In this document: positions 50,555 to 59,238 of the stretch, in pieces | Layout: the number at the start of each line of letters is the position of its first letter | Numbering within the stretch: the first letter of the stretch is position 1 | Source: Herbidospora cretacea | Lineage (GTDB): Bacteria > Actinomycetota > Actinomycetes > Streptosporangiales > Streptosporangiaceae | DNA: 64,000 bases | Direction of reading: 5' to 3' | Assembly (NCBI RefSeq): GCF_001570605.1 | Contig: NZ_BBXG01000016.1 | Span: 62,001-126,000, forward strand | Notes under the pieces: generated by a model | Told to the model about the DNA's origin: nothing | Databases searched by the model: none | The model's input: the letters and a program-made list of their open reading frames with translations, nothing else | Position numbers and translations under genes: made by a program

Positions 50555-52014
50555 CTGGCGTCCACCATGATCCGGGGGTTGCGCCGCTCGAACAGGATGA
50601 AGGCGACGAACCCGAGCCCGCATCCGAGGAACCAGGAGTAGTCGGCGATCCACAGCCCCGACCCGATCAGCTTCGGCACGATCACCGACAGGATCGCCGG
50701 GATCCCGCTGGCGAGGATGGCGTAGATCGCGTTGGGGTTGTAGCCCTTGCTGAAGTAGTAGCGCCCGCTCGGCGACATGGTGAACATGGCGTCCACGTCC
50801 ACGAACTGCTTGCTGATCACGTAGTAGCCGGCGATGAGGATGCCGAACAGCGGCCCGATCAGCGCGCCGAGCACGCCCAGCGTGTAGTGGATGGCGTCGG
50901 GGTTGCTGTACCAGTTCCACGGCGTCAGCAGCACCGAACCGACCGCGGCGATCATGCCGCCCATCCGCCACGAGATCTTCTGCGGCGACACGTTGGAGAA
51001 GTCGAACGCCGGCGAGATGAAGTTGGCCACGATGTTGATCCCGATCGTGGCGATGACGAAGGTCAGCCCGCCGAGCAGGATCGCGAACGGCGTGTCGATC
51101 CGCTCGACGGTGTGGATCGGGTCGGTGATCAGCTCGCCGAACACCGGCACCGTCGCCGAGGCGGTGATGACCGTGAGGATCGAGAAGAACAGGAAGTTCA
51201 CCGGCAGCCCGAGCAGGTTGCCCCGCTTGACGGCCTCGAACGACTTCCCGTACCGGGAGAAGTCCCCGAAGTTCAGCATCGGGCCCGAGAAGTAGGACAC
51301 CACCAGGGCGATCGCCCCGAGCATGACCGGGATCGACTCGGCGAACCCGAGGCTCTCGCCCGAGCTCAGGTCGAGCGAGATGTTCTCCCACCCGGCCTCG
51401 CTGACCAGGTAGACGGCCAGGACGACCATGACCACGTACACGGCGGGCCCGGCCCAGTCGATGAACCGGCGGATCGCCTCCATGCCCTTCCAGAACACCG
51501 CGGCCTGCGCCACCCAGAGGATGGCGTAACAGATGTAGCCGAGGGGTGACAGCCCGAGGAAGGTCGTCTCGTTGAGCGAGGCCGTCGACGGCCAGAACTT
51601 GAGGAAGATGATCAGGAGCGACTGCGAGGCCAGGTAGGTCTGCACGCCGTACCAGGCGATCGCGATCGCGCCGCGCACGATCGCCGGGATGTTGGCCCCG
51701 AGGACCCCGAAGATGGCCCGGTTGATGACCGGATAGGGCACCCCGGTCACCTGGCTCGGCTTGGCGACCAGGTTGCAGAAGACCTGCACGATCACGATGC
51801 CGACGAGCAGCGCGACCAGCACCTGCCACGAGGCGAGCCCGAGCGCGAACAGCGAGCCCGCGGTGACGTATCCGCCGACGCTGTGCACGTCGGACATCCA
51901 GAAGGCGAAGATGTTGTAGGAGGACCAGGTCTGCTTCTTGAGCGGGACGAGATCCTCGTTGGAAAGGCGGGGGTCGTAGTCGGGTTTGATGAGGCCTGTC
52001 TGGACGTCGGTCAT
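50551..52014 (-). CDS. NCS1-family nucleobase/hydantoin/allantoin symporter
   Basis: 487 residues with about 12 membrane helices. Substrate-site positions known in the hydantoin transporter Mhp1 are partly kept: Trp and Gln in AIAWYGVQTYLASQ and Asn in GINIVANFISPAF. The second Trp of Mhp1 appears absent, and YFSGPMLNFGDFSRY resembles allantoin/uracil-type members. ATG 52014 follows GAGGAAG; GTG 52017 is an alternative. Co-translated with the racemase, divergent from an XRE-cupin regulator. Confidence 0.88.
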   Translation of the reverse strand: MTDVQTGLIKPDYDPRLSNEDLVPLKKQTWSSYNIFAFWMSDVHSVGGYVTAGSLFALGLASWQVLVALLVGIVIVQVFCNLVAKPSQVTGVPYPVINRAIFGVLGANIPAIVRGAIAIAWYGVQTYLASQSLLIIFLKFWPSTASLNETTFLGLSPLGYICYAILWVAQAAVFWKGMEAIRRFIDWAGPAVYVVMVVLAVYLVSEAGWENISLDLSSGESLGFAESIPVMLGAIALVVSYFSGPMLNFGDFSRYGKSFEAVKRGNLLGLPVNFLFFSILTVITASATVPVFGELITDPIHTVERIDTPFAILLGGLTFVIATIGINIVANFISPAFDFSNVSPQKISWRMGGMIAAVGSVLLTPWNWYSNPDAIHYTLGVLGALIGPLFGILIAGYYVISKQFVDVDAMFTMSPSGRYYFSKGYNPNAIYAILASGIPAILSVIVPKLIGSGLWIADYSWFLGCGLGFVAFILFERRNPRIMVDAR

Positions 52015-52060
52015 CACAGCTTCCTCGGGGGGTATCGTGCGGATGGAAACCGTTCGGTCC

Positions 52061-52080
52061 TGTTAAGCAGTCACTTAACA
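52061..52080. promoter_or_regulatory. Candidate operator between permease and XRE-cupin genes
   Basis: TGTTAAGCAGTCACTTAACA has 7-bp perfect arms and a 6-base spacer. A further TGTTAA half-site occurs at 52099. It lies 47 bases from the permease start and 51 from the regulator start. Confidence 0.6.
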
Positions 52081-52130
52081 CCTGGTCGGTTTCGCCGCTG
52101 TTAACCCGTTATGACAATCGGTAAGGAGCC

Positions 52131-52682
52131 ATGGACGCGCTCGGACCCCGGCTACGCGACCTTCGTGAACGCTCGGGGATGTCCCTCCGCGCCGTGGCCC
52201 GCGAGCTCGGCATCTCCCCCTCGGCCGTCTCCCAGATCGAGCGCGGCTCGATGCGCCCGTCGGTCTCTCGCCTGATCGCCTACGTGACGGCGATCGGCGT
52301 CCCGCTGGCCGAGGTCTTCGACCCCGCCGACGCCAAGCCGGTCGAGTTCGCCGTCCGGCGCGCGGGCGAGGTCGCGCCGCTGCTGCTCAGCGGCGGCATC
52401 ACCTTCCGGCGGCTGTCCCCGGCGGCCACGCCCGACGTGGAGTTCTTCGAGTCGACCTATCCGCCGGGGTCGATCTCCAACGCCCACGGCCAGTTCCTCA
52501 AGCACGACGGCTACGAGGTCGGGACCGTGACGGCGGGCGAGCTGACCGTCGAGTTCGAGTCGGAGCTGGTCACCCTGGGCGTGGGCGACTCGATCACGTT
52601 CCCGTGCGACCGCCCCCACCTGATCGGCAACCGGTCGGCCGAGGTGACCGCCGTGGCGACGTGGCTGATCGTGCACCGCTGA
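52131..52682 (+). CDS. XRE-family regulator with C-terminal cupin
   Basis: 183 residues. Helix-turn-helix at 5-60 (LRDLRERSGMSLRAVARELG, SPSAVSQIERGSMRPSVSRL), cupin at about 105-180 (YEVGTVTAGELTVEFESE, GVGDSITFPCDRPHLIGN). Regulators of this type usually bind a small catabolite in the cupin. TAAGGAG precedes ATG. It is divergent from the permease-racemase operon and most likely controls it through the palindrome in between. Confidence 0.9.
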   Translation: MDALGPRLRDLRERSGMSLRAVARELGISPSAVSQIERGSMRPSVSRLIAYVTAIGVPLAEVFDPADAKPVEFAVRRAGEVAPLLLSGGITFRRLSPAATPDVEFFESTYPPGSISNAHGQFLKHDGYEVGTVTAGELTVEFESELVTLGVGDSITFPCDRPHLIGNRSAEVTAVATWLIVHR

Positions 52683-52715
52683 GAACCTTTTCGCCGGGCG
52701 CGCGGTAGCAGGGGT

Positions 52716-53411
52716 ATGACACGACGAATTCTGGCCGCGCTGGCGGTCGTCGCCGCCGTCCTCCTCCCGGCGGTCCCCGCGAAGGCCGGGGCGTGGGCGG
52801 TGACGGAACTCGACCCGCTTCCCGCCACGTTCGAGCCGGACGTGACGTACACGATCGGCTACTGGGTGCTCCAGCACGGGACCCACCCGTTCGAGGGCCC
52901 CGAGTCGGAGATGCAGACCGGGCTGCGCCTGACGCAGGGCTCGAAGGTGCTCGACTTCCCCGGGAAGCGGCTGGCCGAACCGGCCCACTTCACCACCACG
53001 ATCCAGGTGCCCGAGGGGAAGTGGAATCTGGAGGCGATGCAGGGCATCTTCCAGCCGTACCCCCTCGGGGTGCTGACGGTGCCCGGCGGGCTGAAGGCCG
53101 CGCCGCCGCCCTTCCCGAACCAGACCGGCGGGACCGTGACCGACCACTGGGGGCCGGTGAAGCCGCCGGGCTTCCCCTGGGACGCCCAGTACGTGGTGAA
53201 GGCCGGCACCACCGCCGTGGTTCCCGCTCCCTCGCAGGCCCCGGCTCCCGCTCCGGCCGCCGCTCCGGTGGACGAGGGCCGGCCCTGGGGATACGTGGCC
53301 GGCGGCGTGGCCGCGGGCGTGGTGGCGGTGTTGCTGGCCGGGCTGCTGCGGCGCCGGAAGGCCACGTCCCCCGTCACGGAGGAGGAGAACACGTTCGTGA
53401 TCTCCCGTTGA
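52716..53411 (+). CDS. Secreted, membrane-anchored protein of a tandem paralogous pair (1)
   Basis: 231 residues. Signal peptide (RRILAALAVVAAVLLPAVPAKA, cleavage about 24). Ectodomain with ELDPLPATFEPDVTYTIGYW, RLAEPAHFTT, VPEGKWNLEA, LTVPGGL and WGPVKPPGFPW. A Pro/Ala linker (about 170-190) leads to one membrane helix (about 195-215) and a short cytoplasmic tail ending TFVISR. The next gene encodes a paralogue with the same order and tail. No family recognised; a surface or sensory role is plausible. Confidence 0.8.
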   Translation: MTRRILAALAVVAAVLLPAVPAKAGAWAVTELDPLPATFEPDVTYTIGYWVLQHGTHPFEGPESEMQTGLRLTQGSKVLDFPGKRLAEPAHFTTTIQVPEGKWNLEAMQGIFQPYPLGVLTVPGGLKAAPPPFPNQTGGTVTDHWGPVKPPGFPWDAQYVVKAGTTAVVPAPSQAPAPAPAAAPVDEGRPWGYVAGGVAAGVVAVLLAGLLRRRKATSPVTEEENTFVISR

Positions 53412-54043
53412 GCCGGAGAATCGCGGTCCTGCTGGGTGTGCTGGCCCTGCTGGTCGTCCCGGTCCCCGCCGCCTCCGCCGGGGGGTTCGCGGCGACGGAG
53501 CTCGACCCGATCCCCGAGATCCGCCCCGGCGTCGCCTACACCATCGGTTACTGGGTGCTGGGGCTCGGCTCCGAGCCCATCAGGGACGAGGCGTTCGGGA
53601 AGACCGGGCTGCGCTTCAGCGGCAACGGGCAGAAGTTGGAGTTCACCGGCGTCAGGCTCGCCGAGCCCTCCCACTACGCCACGTCGATCGTCCTGCCCGA
53701 GGGGAAGTGGACGGTCGAGGCGATCCAGGACTACTACGGCGACGTCGAGATCGGGACGCTGACCGTCCCGGGCGGGCTGACCCTGTCACCGCCGGAATAC
53801 CAGCCGATGCGGACGGCGGACCTGCCCGACCCGTGGGGCGCGATCAAGCCGCCGGGCCACCCGTGGGGCGTCCCGTTCCGGCCCGGCCCCGCCGACGCCC
53901 CGGTCGTGAAGGCGGCGGCGGAGCCCCCGATGTGGCCTTACGCCGCGGGCGGGCTCGTCGTCGCCGGAGGGCTGGCGCTCCTGCTCAGGAAGGGGGCGGG
54001 CCGCCGCGAGCCGGAGCAGGAGACCTTCGTCATCAGCCGGTGA
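53408..54043 (+). CDS. Secreted, membrane-anchored protein of a tandem paralogous pair (2)
   Basis: 211 residues from the TTG that overlaps the stop of paralogue 1 (TTGA). It repeats the layout: signal peptide, ELDPIPEIRPGVAYTIGYW, RLAEPSHYAT, LPEGKWTVEA, LTVPGGL, WGAIKPPGHPW, membrane helix (about 175-195) and the tail TFVISR. The linker is shorter than in paralogue 1. Translational coupling suggests the two proteins are made in equal amounts and may pair. It abuts the kinase gene tail to tail. Confidence 0.8.
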   Translation: MSRRIAVLLGVLALLVVPVPAASAGGFAATELDPIPEIRPGVAYTIGYWVLGLGSEPIRDEAFGKTGLRFSGNGQKLEFTGVRLAEPSHYATSIVLPEGKWTVEAIQDYYGDVEIGTLTVPGGLTLSPPEYQPMRTADLPDPWGAIKPPGHPWGVPFRPGPADAPVVKAAAEPPMWPYAAGGLVVAGGLALLLRKGAGRREPEQETFVISR

Positions 54044-55459
54044 TCAGGCGCCTTCGAGGGGCAGCAGCACCCGGAAGTTGGTCCGTCCCGGCTCCGAGGT
54101 GACCCGGATGTCCCCGTGGTGCTTCTTCACGATGATCCGGTAGGAGATGTCCAGCCCGAGCCCCGTCCCCTCGCCGACCGCCTTGGTCGTGAAGAACGGC
54201 TCGAAGATGCGCGGCCGGACCTCCGGCGGGATGCCGTGCCCGGTGTCCTGGACGTCGACCGCCACGTTCTCGCCGTCGCGGCAGGTCGCGATCGTCAGGG
54301 TGCCCGATCCCTCCATGGCGCCGATCGCGTTGTCGATCAGGTTGGTCCACACCTGGTTGAGCTCGGCGGCGTAGGCGGGGACGGGGGGCAGGGTGCGGTC
54401 GTAGTCCTTGACGACCCGCACCCCCTCGGGGATCTTCGCCTGGAGCATGGTCAGGGTCGCGTCGAGCAGGTCATGCACGTCGACCGTCTGGTGCGGGGCG
54501 CGGTCGAGCTGCGAATACTGCTTGGCGGCGGAGACGAGACCGGAGATCCGGGACACGGCGTCGTCGATCTCGCCCATGAGGAGCTCGGTGTCGATCGTGT
54601 ACGTCAGCCACCGGATCGCCCCCTCCAGGTTCCCCTCCCCGACGCACTCCTGGACGGTCTCCAGCCACTCCGAGTGGATCCCCCCGGCGACGAGGGTGGG
54701 CGCGATGTCCCACGACCCGGCGATGTCGTGGTCGTCGAGCCAGTCGGCCAGGGCGTCCTCGGCGTCGGAGGTCTGGAGGGCGGTCAGCTCGGGGGCGGTG
54801 GCGGCCTGCTTGACGGCGAGTTCCTGGAGCTCGACCAGCTTGTGCAGCCGGCCACCGTCGATCCTGCCGTCGGCGATCATGCCGAGCTTGTGCCGCATCC
54901 CGGCCACTCGCTCGCGCAGGATCGAGGTGGCCCGGACGGCCGCCGCGGCGGGGTTGTTGAGCTCGTGGGTGAGCCCGGCCGACAGCGCGCCGAGGGCGAG
55001 CAGGCGCTCCCGCTCGCCGACCGCCGTCTGGGTGGCGCGCATGCCGACGAACAGGCCTTCGAGCAGGTGCATCGCCATCGGGAACCACTGGCGGGTCCAC
55101 TCGGCGAACGAGTCGGCCGGGATCTCGTAGACGGTGACGTCGGTCAGGGCCACCATCGAGTTGTTGTACTCCTGGGTGACCTCCGGGTTCATGTACGCCT
55201 GCGTCGCACCGCCGTAGGCACCGCGCTGGTCGCTGCGGGTGAACTCGACGTCGTCGCCGCGGACGCGCCGGGTCAGCGTGATCGTGCCTTCGAGGAGGAC
55301 GACGAAGCAGGTCGCGGGCTGGCCCTCCTCGTAGACGCGCGTGCCCGCCGGGTAGGGGATCACCCGGCCGCAGTCGGCGATCAGCCGGAGCTGGTCGTCG
55401 TTGAGGGACTCGAACAGGAACAGGCCGCGGAGGTCGTCCGGGGTCAGAAGGTCGCTCAT
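54044..55459 (-). CDS. Sensor histidine kinase with N-terminal cyclic-nucleotide-binding domain
   Basis: 471 residues, no membrane segment. CNB-like domain at 10-125 (YPAGTRVYEEGQPATCFVVLLEGTI-type strands). Phospho-acceptor His165 in LSAGLTHELNNPAAAA, then a long helical linker. HATPase at about 345-470 has the N box LNQVWTNLIDNAIGAM, G1 DTGHGIPP and G2 GTGLGLDIS. The ATG overlaps the stop of the response-regulator/reductase fusion (ATGA), so kinase and regulator are a pair. A ligand such as cNMP, or redox input through the CNB domain, is possible. Confidence 0.9.
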   Translation of the reverse strand: MSDLLTPDDLRGLFLFESLNDDQLRLIADCGRVIPYPAGTRVYEEGQPATCFVVLLEGTITLTRRVRGDDVEFTRSDQRGAYGGATQAYMNPEVTQEYNNSMVALTDVTVYEIPADSFAEWTRQWFPMAMHLLEGLFVGMRATQTAVGERERLLALGALSAGLTHELNNPAAAAVRATSILRERVAGMRHKLGMIADGRIDGGRLHKLVELQELAVKQAATAPELTALQTSDAEDALADWLDDHDIAGSWDIAPTLVAGGIHSEWLETVQECVGEGNLEGAIRWLTYTIDTELLMGEIDDAVSRISGLVSAAKQYSQLDRAPHQTVDVHDLLDATLTMLQAKIPEGVRVVKDYDRTLPPVPAYAAELNQVWTNLIDNAIGAMEGSGTLTIATCRDGENVAVDVQDTGHGIPPEVRPRIFEPFFTTKAVGEGTGLGLDISYRIIVKKHHGDIRVTSEPGRTNFRVLLPLEGA

Positions 55460-57123
55460 TGCGCCTCCAGGTAACGGTGGATGAGGGAGACGGCCATGGC
55501 GCCCTCGCCGACGGCGGAGGCCACGCGTTTGACGGAGTCGGAGCGCACGTCGCCCGCCGCGAAGACACCCGGCATGCTGCTCTCCAGGTGGTAGGGGTCG
55601 CGGGGGAGCGCCCAGCCCGACGGCCGCCGGCCGCCCGACAGCAGGTCGGGGCCGGTCAGCACGAAGCCGTGCTGGTCGCGTTCGATGACGGAGTCGAGCC
55701 AGGCCGTGCGGGGCTCGGCGCCGATGAAGATGAAGCACCACGTCGTCTCGGCGGTCCTGATCTCGCCGGTACGGGTGTCGCGCAGCGTCAGCCGTTCGAG
55801 GTGGTCGTCGCCCTCCGCCTGGCAGATCTCCGTGTTCGGGTGGACCTGGATCGACGGGTGGGAGGCGATCTGCTTGATCAGGTAGCTCGACATCGAGCGT
55901 TCGAGGCTGTCGCCGCGGATCAGGATGTGCACGCGGGCGGCGTACCGGGAGAAGTAGACCGCCGCCTGGCCCGCGGAGTTGGCGCCGCCGACGATGTAGA
56001 CGTCCTGGTCGAGGCACGAGGGGGCCTCGGTCGAGGCGGAGCCGTAGAAGACGCCCCGGCCGGTGAAGCCCGCCAGCCCGGGGGCCTGGAGCATCCGGTA
56101 GGAGACGCCGGTCGCCAGCACCACGGTGTGGGCGGCGATCGAGGTGCCGTCGTCGAAGCGCAGCACCCGGGTCGAGCCGCCCGCCTCCAGCGCGACCGCC
56201 TCGCGGGCGCTCAGCAGTTCGGTGCCGAACTTCAGCGCCTGCCGGCGGGCCCGCTCGGTCAGCTGCGCGCCGCTCACCCCGTCGGGGAAGCCCAGGTAGT
56301 TCTCGATCCGGCTGCTCTGCCCGGCCTGCCCGCCGGTCGCCCGCTGTTCGATCAGGACGGTGCGCAGCCCCTCGGACGCCCCGTAGACCGCCGCGCCCAG
56401 CCCGGCCGGACCGGCGCCCACGACGACCAGGTCGTAGAAGTCGCTGGCCGGGGTGGTCGTCAGGCCCACGTGGGGAGCCAGGTCGATCTCCGACGGCTGC
56501 ACCAGGGACTTGCCGTCGGACGTCACCACCAGCGGCACGTCGTTCTCGCTCAGCCCGGCCGCCGTGAGCAGCCTGCGCCCCTCGGGGTCGTCGGCCAGCA
56601 GCCAGCGGTAGGACACCAGGTTCCGCGCTAGGAAGTCGCGCACGGCGTAGGACTCCGCCGACCAGCGGTGCCCCACCACGCGGATCTCGGTCACCGGGCG
56701 GTCAGGGGTGGCGATCCAGGCGTCCAGAAGGGCGTCGACCACCGGGTAGAGCTTCTCCTCCGGCGGGTTCCACGGCTTGAGCAAATAGTGATCGACGTCG
56801 ACCAGGTTGATGGCGTCGATGGCCGCCTCGGTGTCGGCGTAGGCGGTCAAAAGAATTCGCCTGGCCAGCGGAAAGAGGTCCATGGCGGCTTCAAGGAACT
56901 GGATGCCGTTCATCTGCGGCATCCGGTAGTCGGCCACCAGCACCGCCACCTGTTCGCCGCGCAGTTTGATCTCGCGCAGCGCCTCAAGGGCCGACTCACC
57001 CGAGTCGGCCCGCACGATGCGGTAGCGGTCGCCGTACTTGCGGCGCAGGTCACGGGAGACCGCGCGGGAGACCGCGGGGTCGTCGTCCACCGTCAGAATC
57101 GCCGGATTCGCCATATGCCCCAT
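55456..57123 (-). CDS. Response regulator fused to a thioredoxin-reductase-like flavoprotein lacking CxxC
   Basis: 555 residues. Receiver 8-135 with DDD at 13-15, phospho-acceptor Asp65 (VLVADYRMPQMNG), Thr93 and Lys116. A glutaredoxin-like segment at about 143-212 has no Cys at the active-site position (VVGHRWSAESYAVRDFL). The TrxR-like domain at 228-550 has VVVGAGPAGLGAAVYG, IVGGANSAGQAAVY and GVFAAGDVRSDSVKR. Where TrxR has CxxC, this protein has Gly-Ser-Ala-Ser (361-364). The FAD site looks intact, so output may be a flavin reaction not using thiols. ATG 57114 is an alternative start. Confidence 0.9.
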   Translation of the reverse strand: MGHMANPAILTVDDDPAVSRAVSRDLRRKYGDRYRIVRADSGESALEALREIKLRGEQVAVLVADYRMPQMNGIQFLEAAMDLFPLARRILLTAYADTEAAIDAINLVDVDHYLLKPWNPPEEKLYPVVDALLDAWIATPDRPVTEIRVVGHRWSAESYAVRDFLARNLVSYRWLLADDPEGRRLLTAAGLSENDVPLVVTSDGKSLVQPSEIDLAPHVGLTTTPASDFYDLVVVGAGPAGLGAAVYGASEGLRTVLIEQRATGGQAGQSSRIENYLGFPDGVSGAQLTERARRQALKFGTELLSAREAVALEAGGSTRVLRFDDGTSIAAHTVVLATGVSYRMLQAPGLAGFTGRGVFYGSASTEAPSCLDQDVYIVGGANSAGQAAVYFSRYAARVHILIRGDSLERSMSSYLIKQIASHPSIQVHPNTEICQAEGDDHLERLTLRDTRTGEIRTAETTWCFIFIGAEPRTAWLDSVIERDQHGFVLTGPDLLSGGRRPSGWALPRDPYHLESSMPGVFAAGDVRSDSVKRVASAVGEGAMAVSLIHRYLEAQ

Positions 57124-57205
57124 AAAAACACGCTCGGAGGGTCATTGCTTCCAACGTACCTTCCAAGGCGTTTGATCAGGCCGCTGACCTGGGGATTCTT
57201 CGCAA

Positions 57206-58426
57206 ATGGAGCGCGTGCTGAGATTCCCCGAGACGGAGCTGCCGGGCGAGGTGCACTTCGTCGTGATCGGCGAGAGGCCGGCTGGGCAGACGATGGGCGA
57301 ATTCCGGCCCACGGGGGAGATCCCGGTGCCGGACGACGTCGAGCTGGCCTACGTCGCCACGACGACCGAACGGCTCGACGAGGTGCCGGAGGTGACCGGC
57401 CTGCGGCTGAGCGCCGCCGGCGACGACGACCTGCGCCTGATCGCCAAGCGGTCGGAGCTGCGGGACCTGGCCGTGACGGGACGCTTCACCGACGAGGGGG
57501 TCCGGGCCCTCCAGAGCCTCACCACCCTGGAGAGCCTGGAGCTCTGGTCGCCGCACATCACCGGCGACGTGCCGCTGCCCGTCCACAGCCCGCTGATCAA
57601 GGTCAAGCTGGGCGGCTCCTCGCTCACCGACGCCGCCTTCCCCCACCTCGCCCGCACCTCGGCCGCGGTGGTCGGCGTCTCCGGAGGCGAGGTGCGCGGC
57701 CACGGCCTGGGCGTCCTCGGCGGCATGTCCACGCTCCGTTACCTGCGCCTGGGCAGCGAGAACATCGAGCCCGGCTGCCTGTGGCGGCTCGGCACGAGCG
57801 AGTCGCTGGCCATCCTGTCGCTGGCCGGGCCGGTCGACTGCGAGGCGGTGCTGTCGTTCGCGCCGCCCCTGAAGGAGATCGACCTCGACCACGTCTCCCG
57901 GGCCGACTGCGCCCGCCTGCTGTTCCACGGCCTGACCGTCAACGGCCTGTCGGGGCCGCCCCGGCTGGCCGACGCGTACGCGCGGATGCTCACCGCGCCC
58001 GACCGCCCGAGCGGCATCGCGCCCCGCCGCCGGGTCGTCACCGGGGAGCGCGACCTCGCCTCCCTGGTCATGGGCCCCGCGCCGGTGCTCCTCGTCTTCA
58101 CCCGCCGCGACTGCCTGGCCAGCGAGTGGATCGCACCGGTGATCGACCGCATCGTCGCCGAGTACGACGACGAGCTGATCGGCGCGTTCGCCGACGTCGA
58201 CACCGCGATCGGGGCGGCCGCGTCCATGAACGTCGGCCGCACCCCGACCGTCCTGCTGACCCGCAAGGGCGAGGAACTGCTGCGGCTGCCCGGGATCAGG
58301 TCCCACGCCGAGCTGATCCGCCGGGTGACCGGCACGCTCGGGCTGCCCATGCCGGGAGAGAGGCTGTTCCCCGCCGGAGAGCCGGGCCGGGAGTCCACAG
58401 GTGAGCCGCTGCTGGGCTCCGCCTGA
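57206..58426 (+). CDS. Leucine-rich-like protein with C-terminal thioredoxin fold
   Basis: 406 residues. Residues about 60-230 show spaced Leu patterns (ELRDLAVTG, TLESLELWS, TLRYLRLGS, SLAILSLAG, PLKEIDLDH), like irregular leucine-rich repeats. Residues about 281-377 form a thioredoxin-like fold: PVLLVFTRRDCLASEW with a single Cys303 (CxxS), DVDTAIGAAASMNVGRTPTVLL with cis-Pro347. No signal peptide. Divergent from the reductase-like fusion across 82 bases. Possibly a redox or stress partner of that pair; no named family. Confidence 0.75.
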   Translation: MERVLRFPETELPGEVHFVVIGERPAGQTMGEFRPTGEIPVPDDVELAYVATTTERLDEVPEVTGLRLSAAGDDDLRLIAKRSELRDLAVTGRFTDEGVRALQSLTTLESLELWSPHITGDVPLPVHSPLIKVKLGGSSLTDAAFPHLARTSAAVVGVSGGEVRGHGLGVLGGMSTLRYLRLGSENIEPGCLWRLGTSESLAILSLAGPVDCEAVLSFAPPLKEIDLDHVSRADCARLLFHGLTVNGLSGPPRLADAYARMLTAPDRPSGIAPRRRVVTGERDLASLVMGPAPVLLVFTRRDCLASEWIAPVIDRIVAEYDDELIGAFADVDTAIGAAASMNVGRTPTVLLTRKGEELLRLPGIRSHAELIRRVTGTLGLPMPGERLFPAGEPGRESTGEPLLGSA

Positions 58427-58439
58427 GCGGCTCGGCCGC

Positions 58440-58811
58440 TCAGATCTCCATCTTGTCTTCGATGGCCCGCAGGTGGTGGCGGGCCATCGCCAGGTTGGCC
58501 CGGTTCCGGTCGAGGGCCAGGTAGAGGAACAGGCCCTTGCCGCCGCGGCCGGTGATCGGGCGGATGATGTGGTACTGGCCGGACAGCGTGATGAGGATGT
58601 CCTCGATCGCGTCCTTCAGCCCCAGGCTGTCCATCGTGCGGAGCTTGGCCTTGACGACCTCGGTGTTGCCGGCCCCGGCGATCTGCAGGTCGAGGTCCTT
58701 GGACCCGCCGAGCACACCCAGGCTCATGCCGCTGTTGTAGTCGACCACGGCGGCGCCGATAGCGCCGTCGATCGCCATCATCTCCTTGAGAGAGATGTCC
58801 ATGTTCGCCAT
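58440..58811 (-). CDS. Roadblock/LC7 domain protein 3
   Basis: 123 residues, one roadblock domain: SLKEMMAIDGAIGAAVVDYNSGMSLG at the N-terminus and FLYLALDRNRANLAMARHHL at the end. Such proteins usually act as partners or GAPs of small Ras-like GTPases. It resembles the protein at 60072-60443 (same length, same RANLA-ARxxL end). Last gene of a four-gene operon, 13 bases after the second roadblock gene. Confidence 0.88.
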   Translation of the reverse strand: MANMDISLKEMMAIDGAIGAAVVDYNSGMSLGVLGGSKDLDLQIAGAGNTEVVKAKLRTMDSLGLKDAIEDILITLSGQYHIIRPITGRGGKGLFLYLALDRNRANLAMARHHLRAIEDKMEI

Positions 58812-58824
58812 GTCGGGTCTCCTG

Positions 58825-59238
58825 TCATTCGCGTTCGACGATGGCGGCGATCTTCGCCGCCGTCTTCCTGCCCTCGATCCGCAGCAGCCCGAGGTTGGCC
58901 CCTGGGACGGCCAGCACGGTGAGGACGAGCTTGGGACCCGCGGCGTAGTGGGCGGTGAAGCCGCGGGTGGCGGAGATCAGGGTCTCCTCCAGTTCGCCGA
59001 TCCTGGTCAGGTCGGTCATCCGGCGGCTCATCGAGAGCACGGCCGAGGTGAGCGCCGCGGTCTGGTCGACGTTCTCGGCCAGGTCGGCCGTGACGAGCAT
59101 GCCGTCGACGGTGCACGTGAGGACGCCGGTGATCTCGTTCGTGCGGCCTCTGAGGAGCAGCATCTCCTCGTGGATCTCGCGGCGCAGGTCCATCGGGATG
59201 CCCTTTCCGGCCCGTTTGAGCCACGGGCGCGTGATCAC
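58825..59238 (-). CDS. Roadblock/LC7 domain protein 2 (MglB/CvnB-like)
   Basis: 137 residues from the GTG overlapping the DUF4388 stop (GTGA), with GGAGG 7 bases upstream. ATG 59193 (MDLRREIHEE) is a good alternative with AAAGGG. The domain runs EITGVLTCTVDGMLVTADLAE, then AALTSAVLSMSRRMTDL and LTVLAVPGANLGLLRIEGRKTA. It is closer to the classical CvnB/MglB type than its two neighbours. Confidence 0.85.
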   Translation of the reverse strand: MITRPWLKRAGKGIPMDLRREIHEEMLLLRGRTNEITGVLTCTVDGMLVTADLAENVDQTAALTSAVLSMSRRMTDLTRIGELEETLISATRGFTAHYAAGPKLVLTVLAVPGANLGLLRIEGRKTAAKIAAIVERE

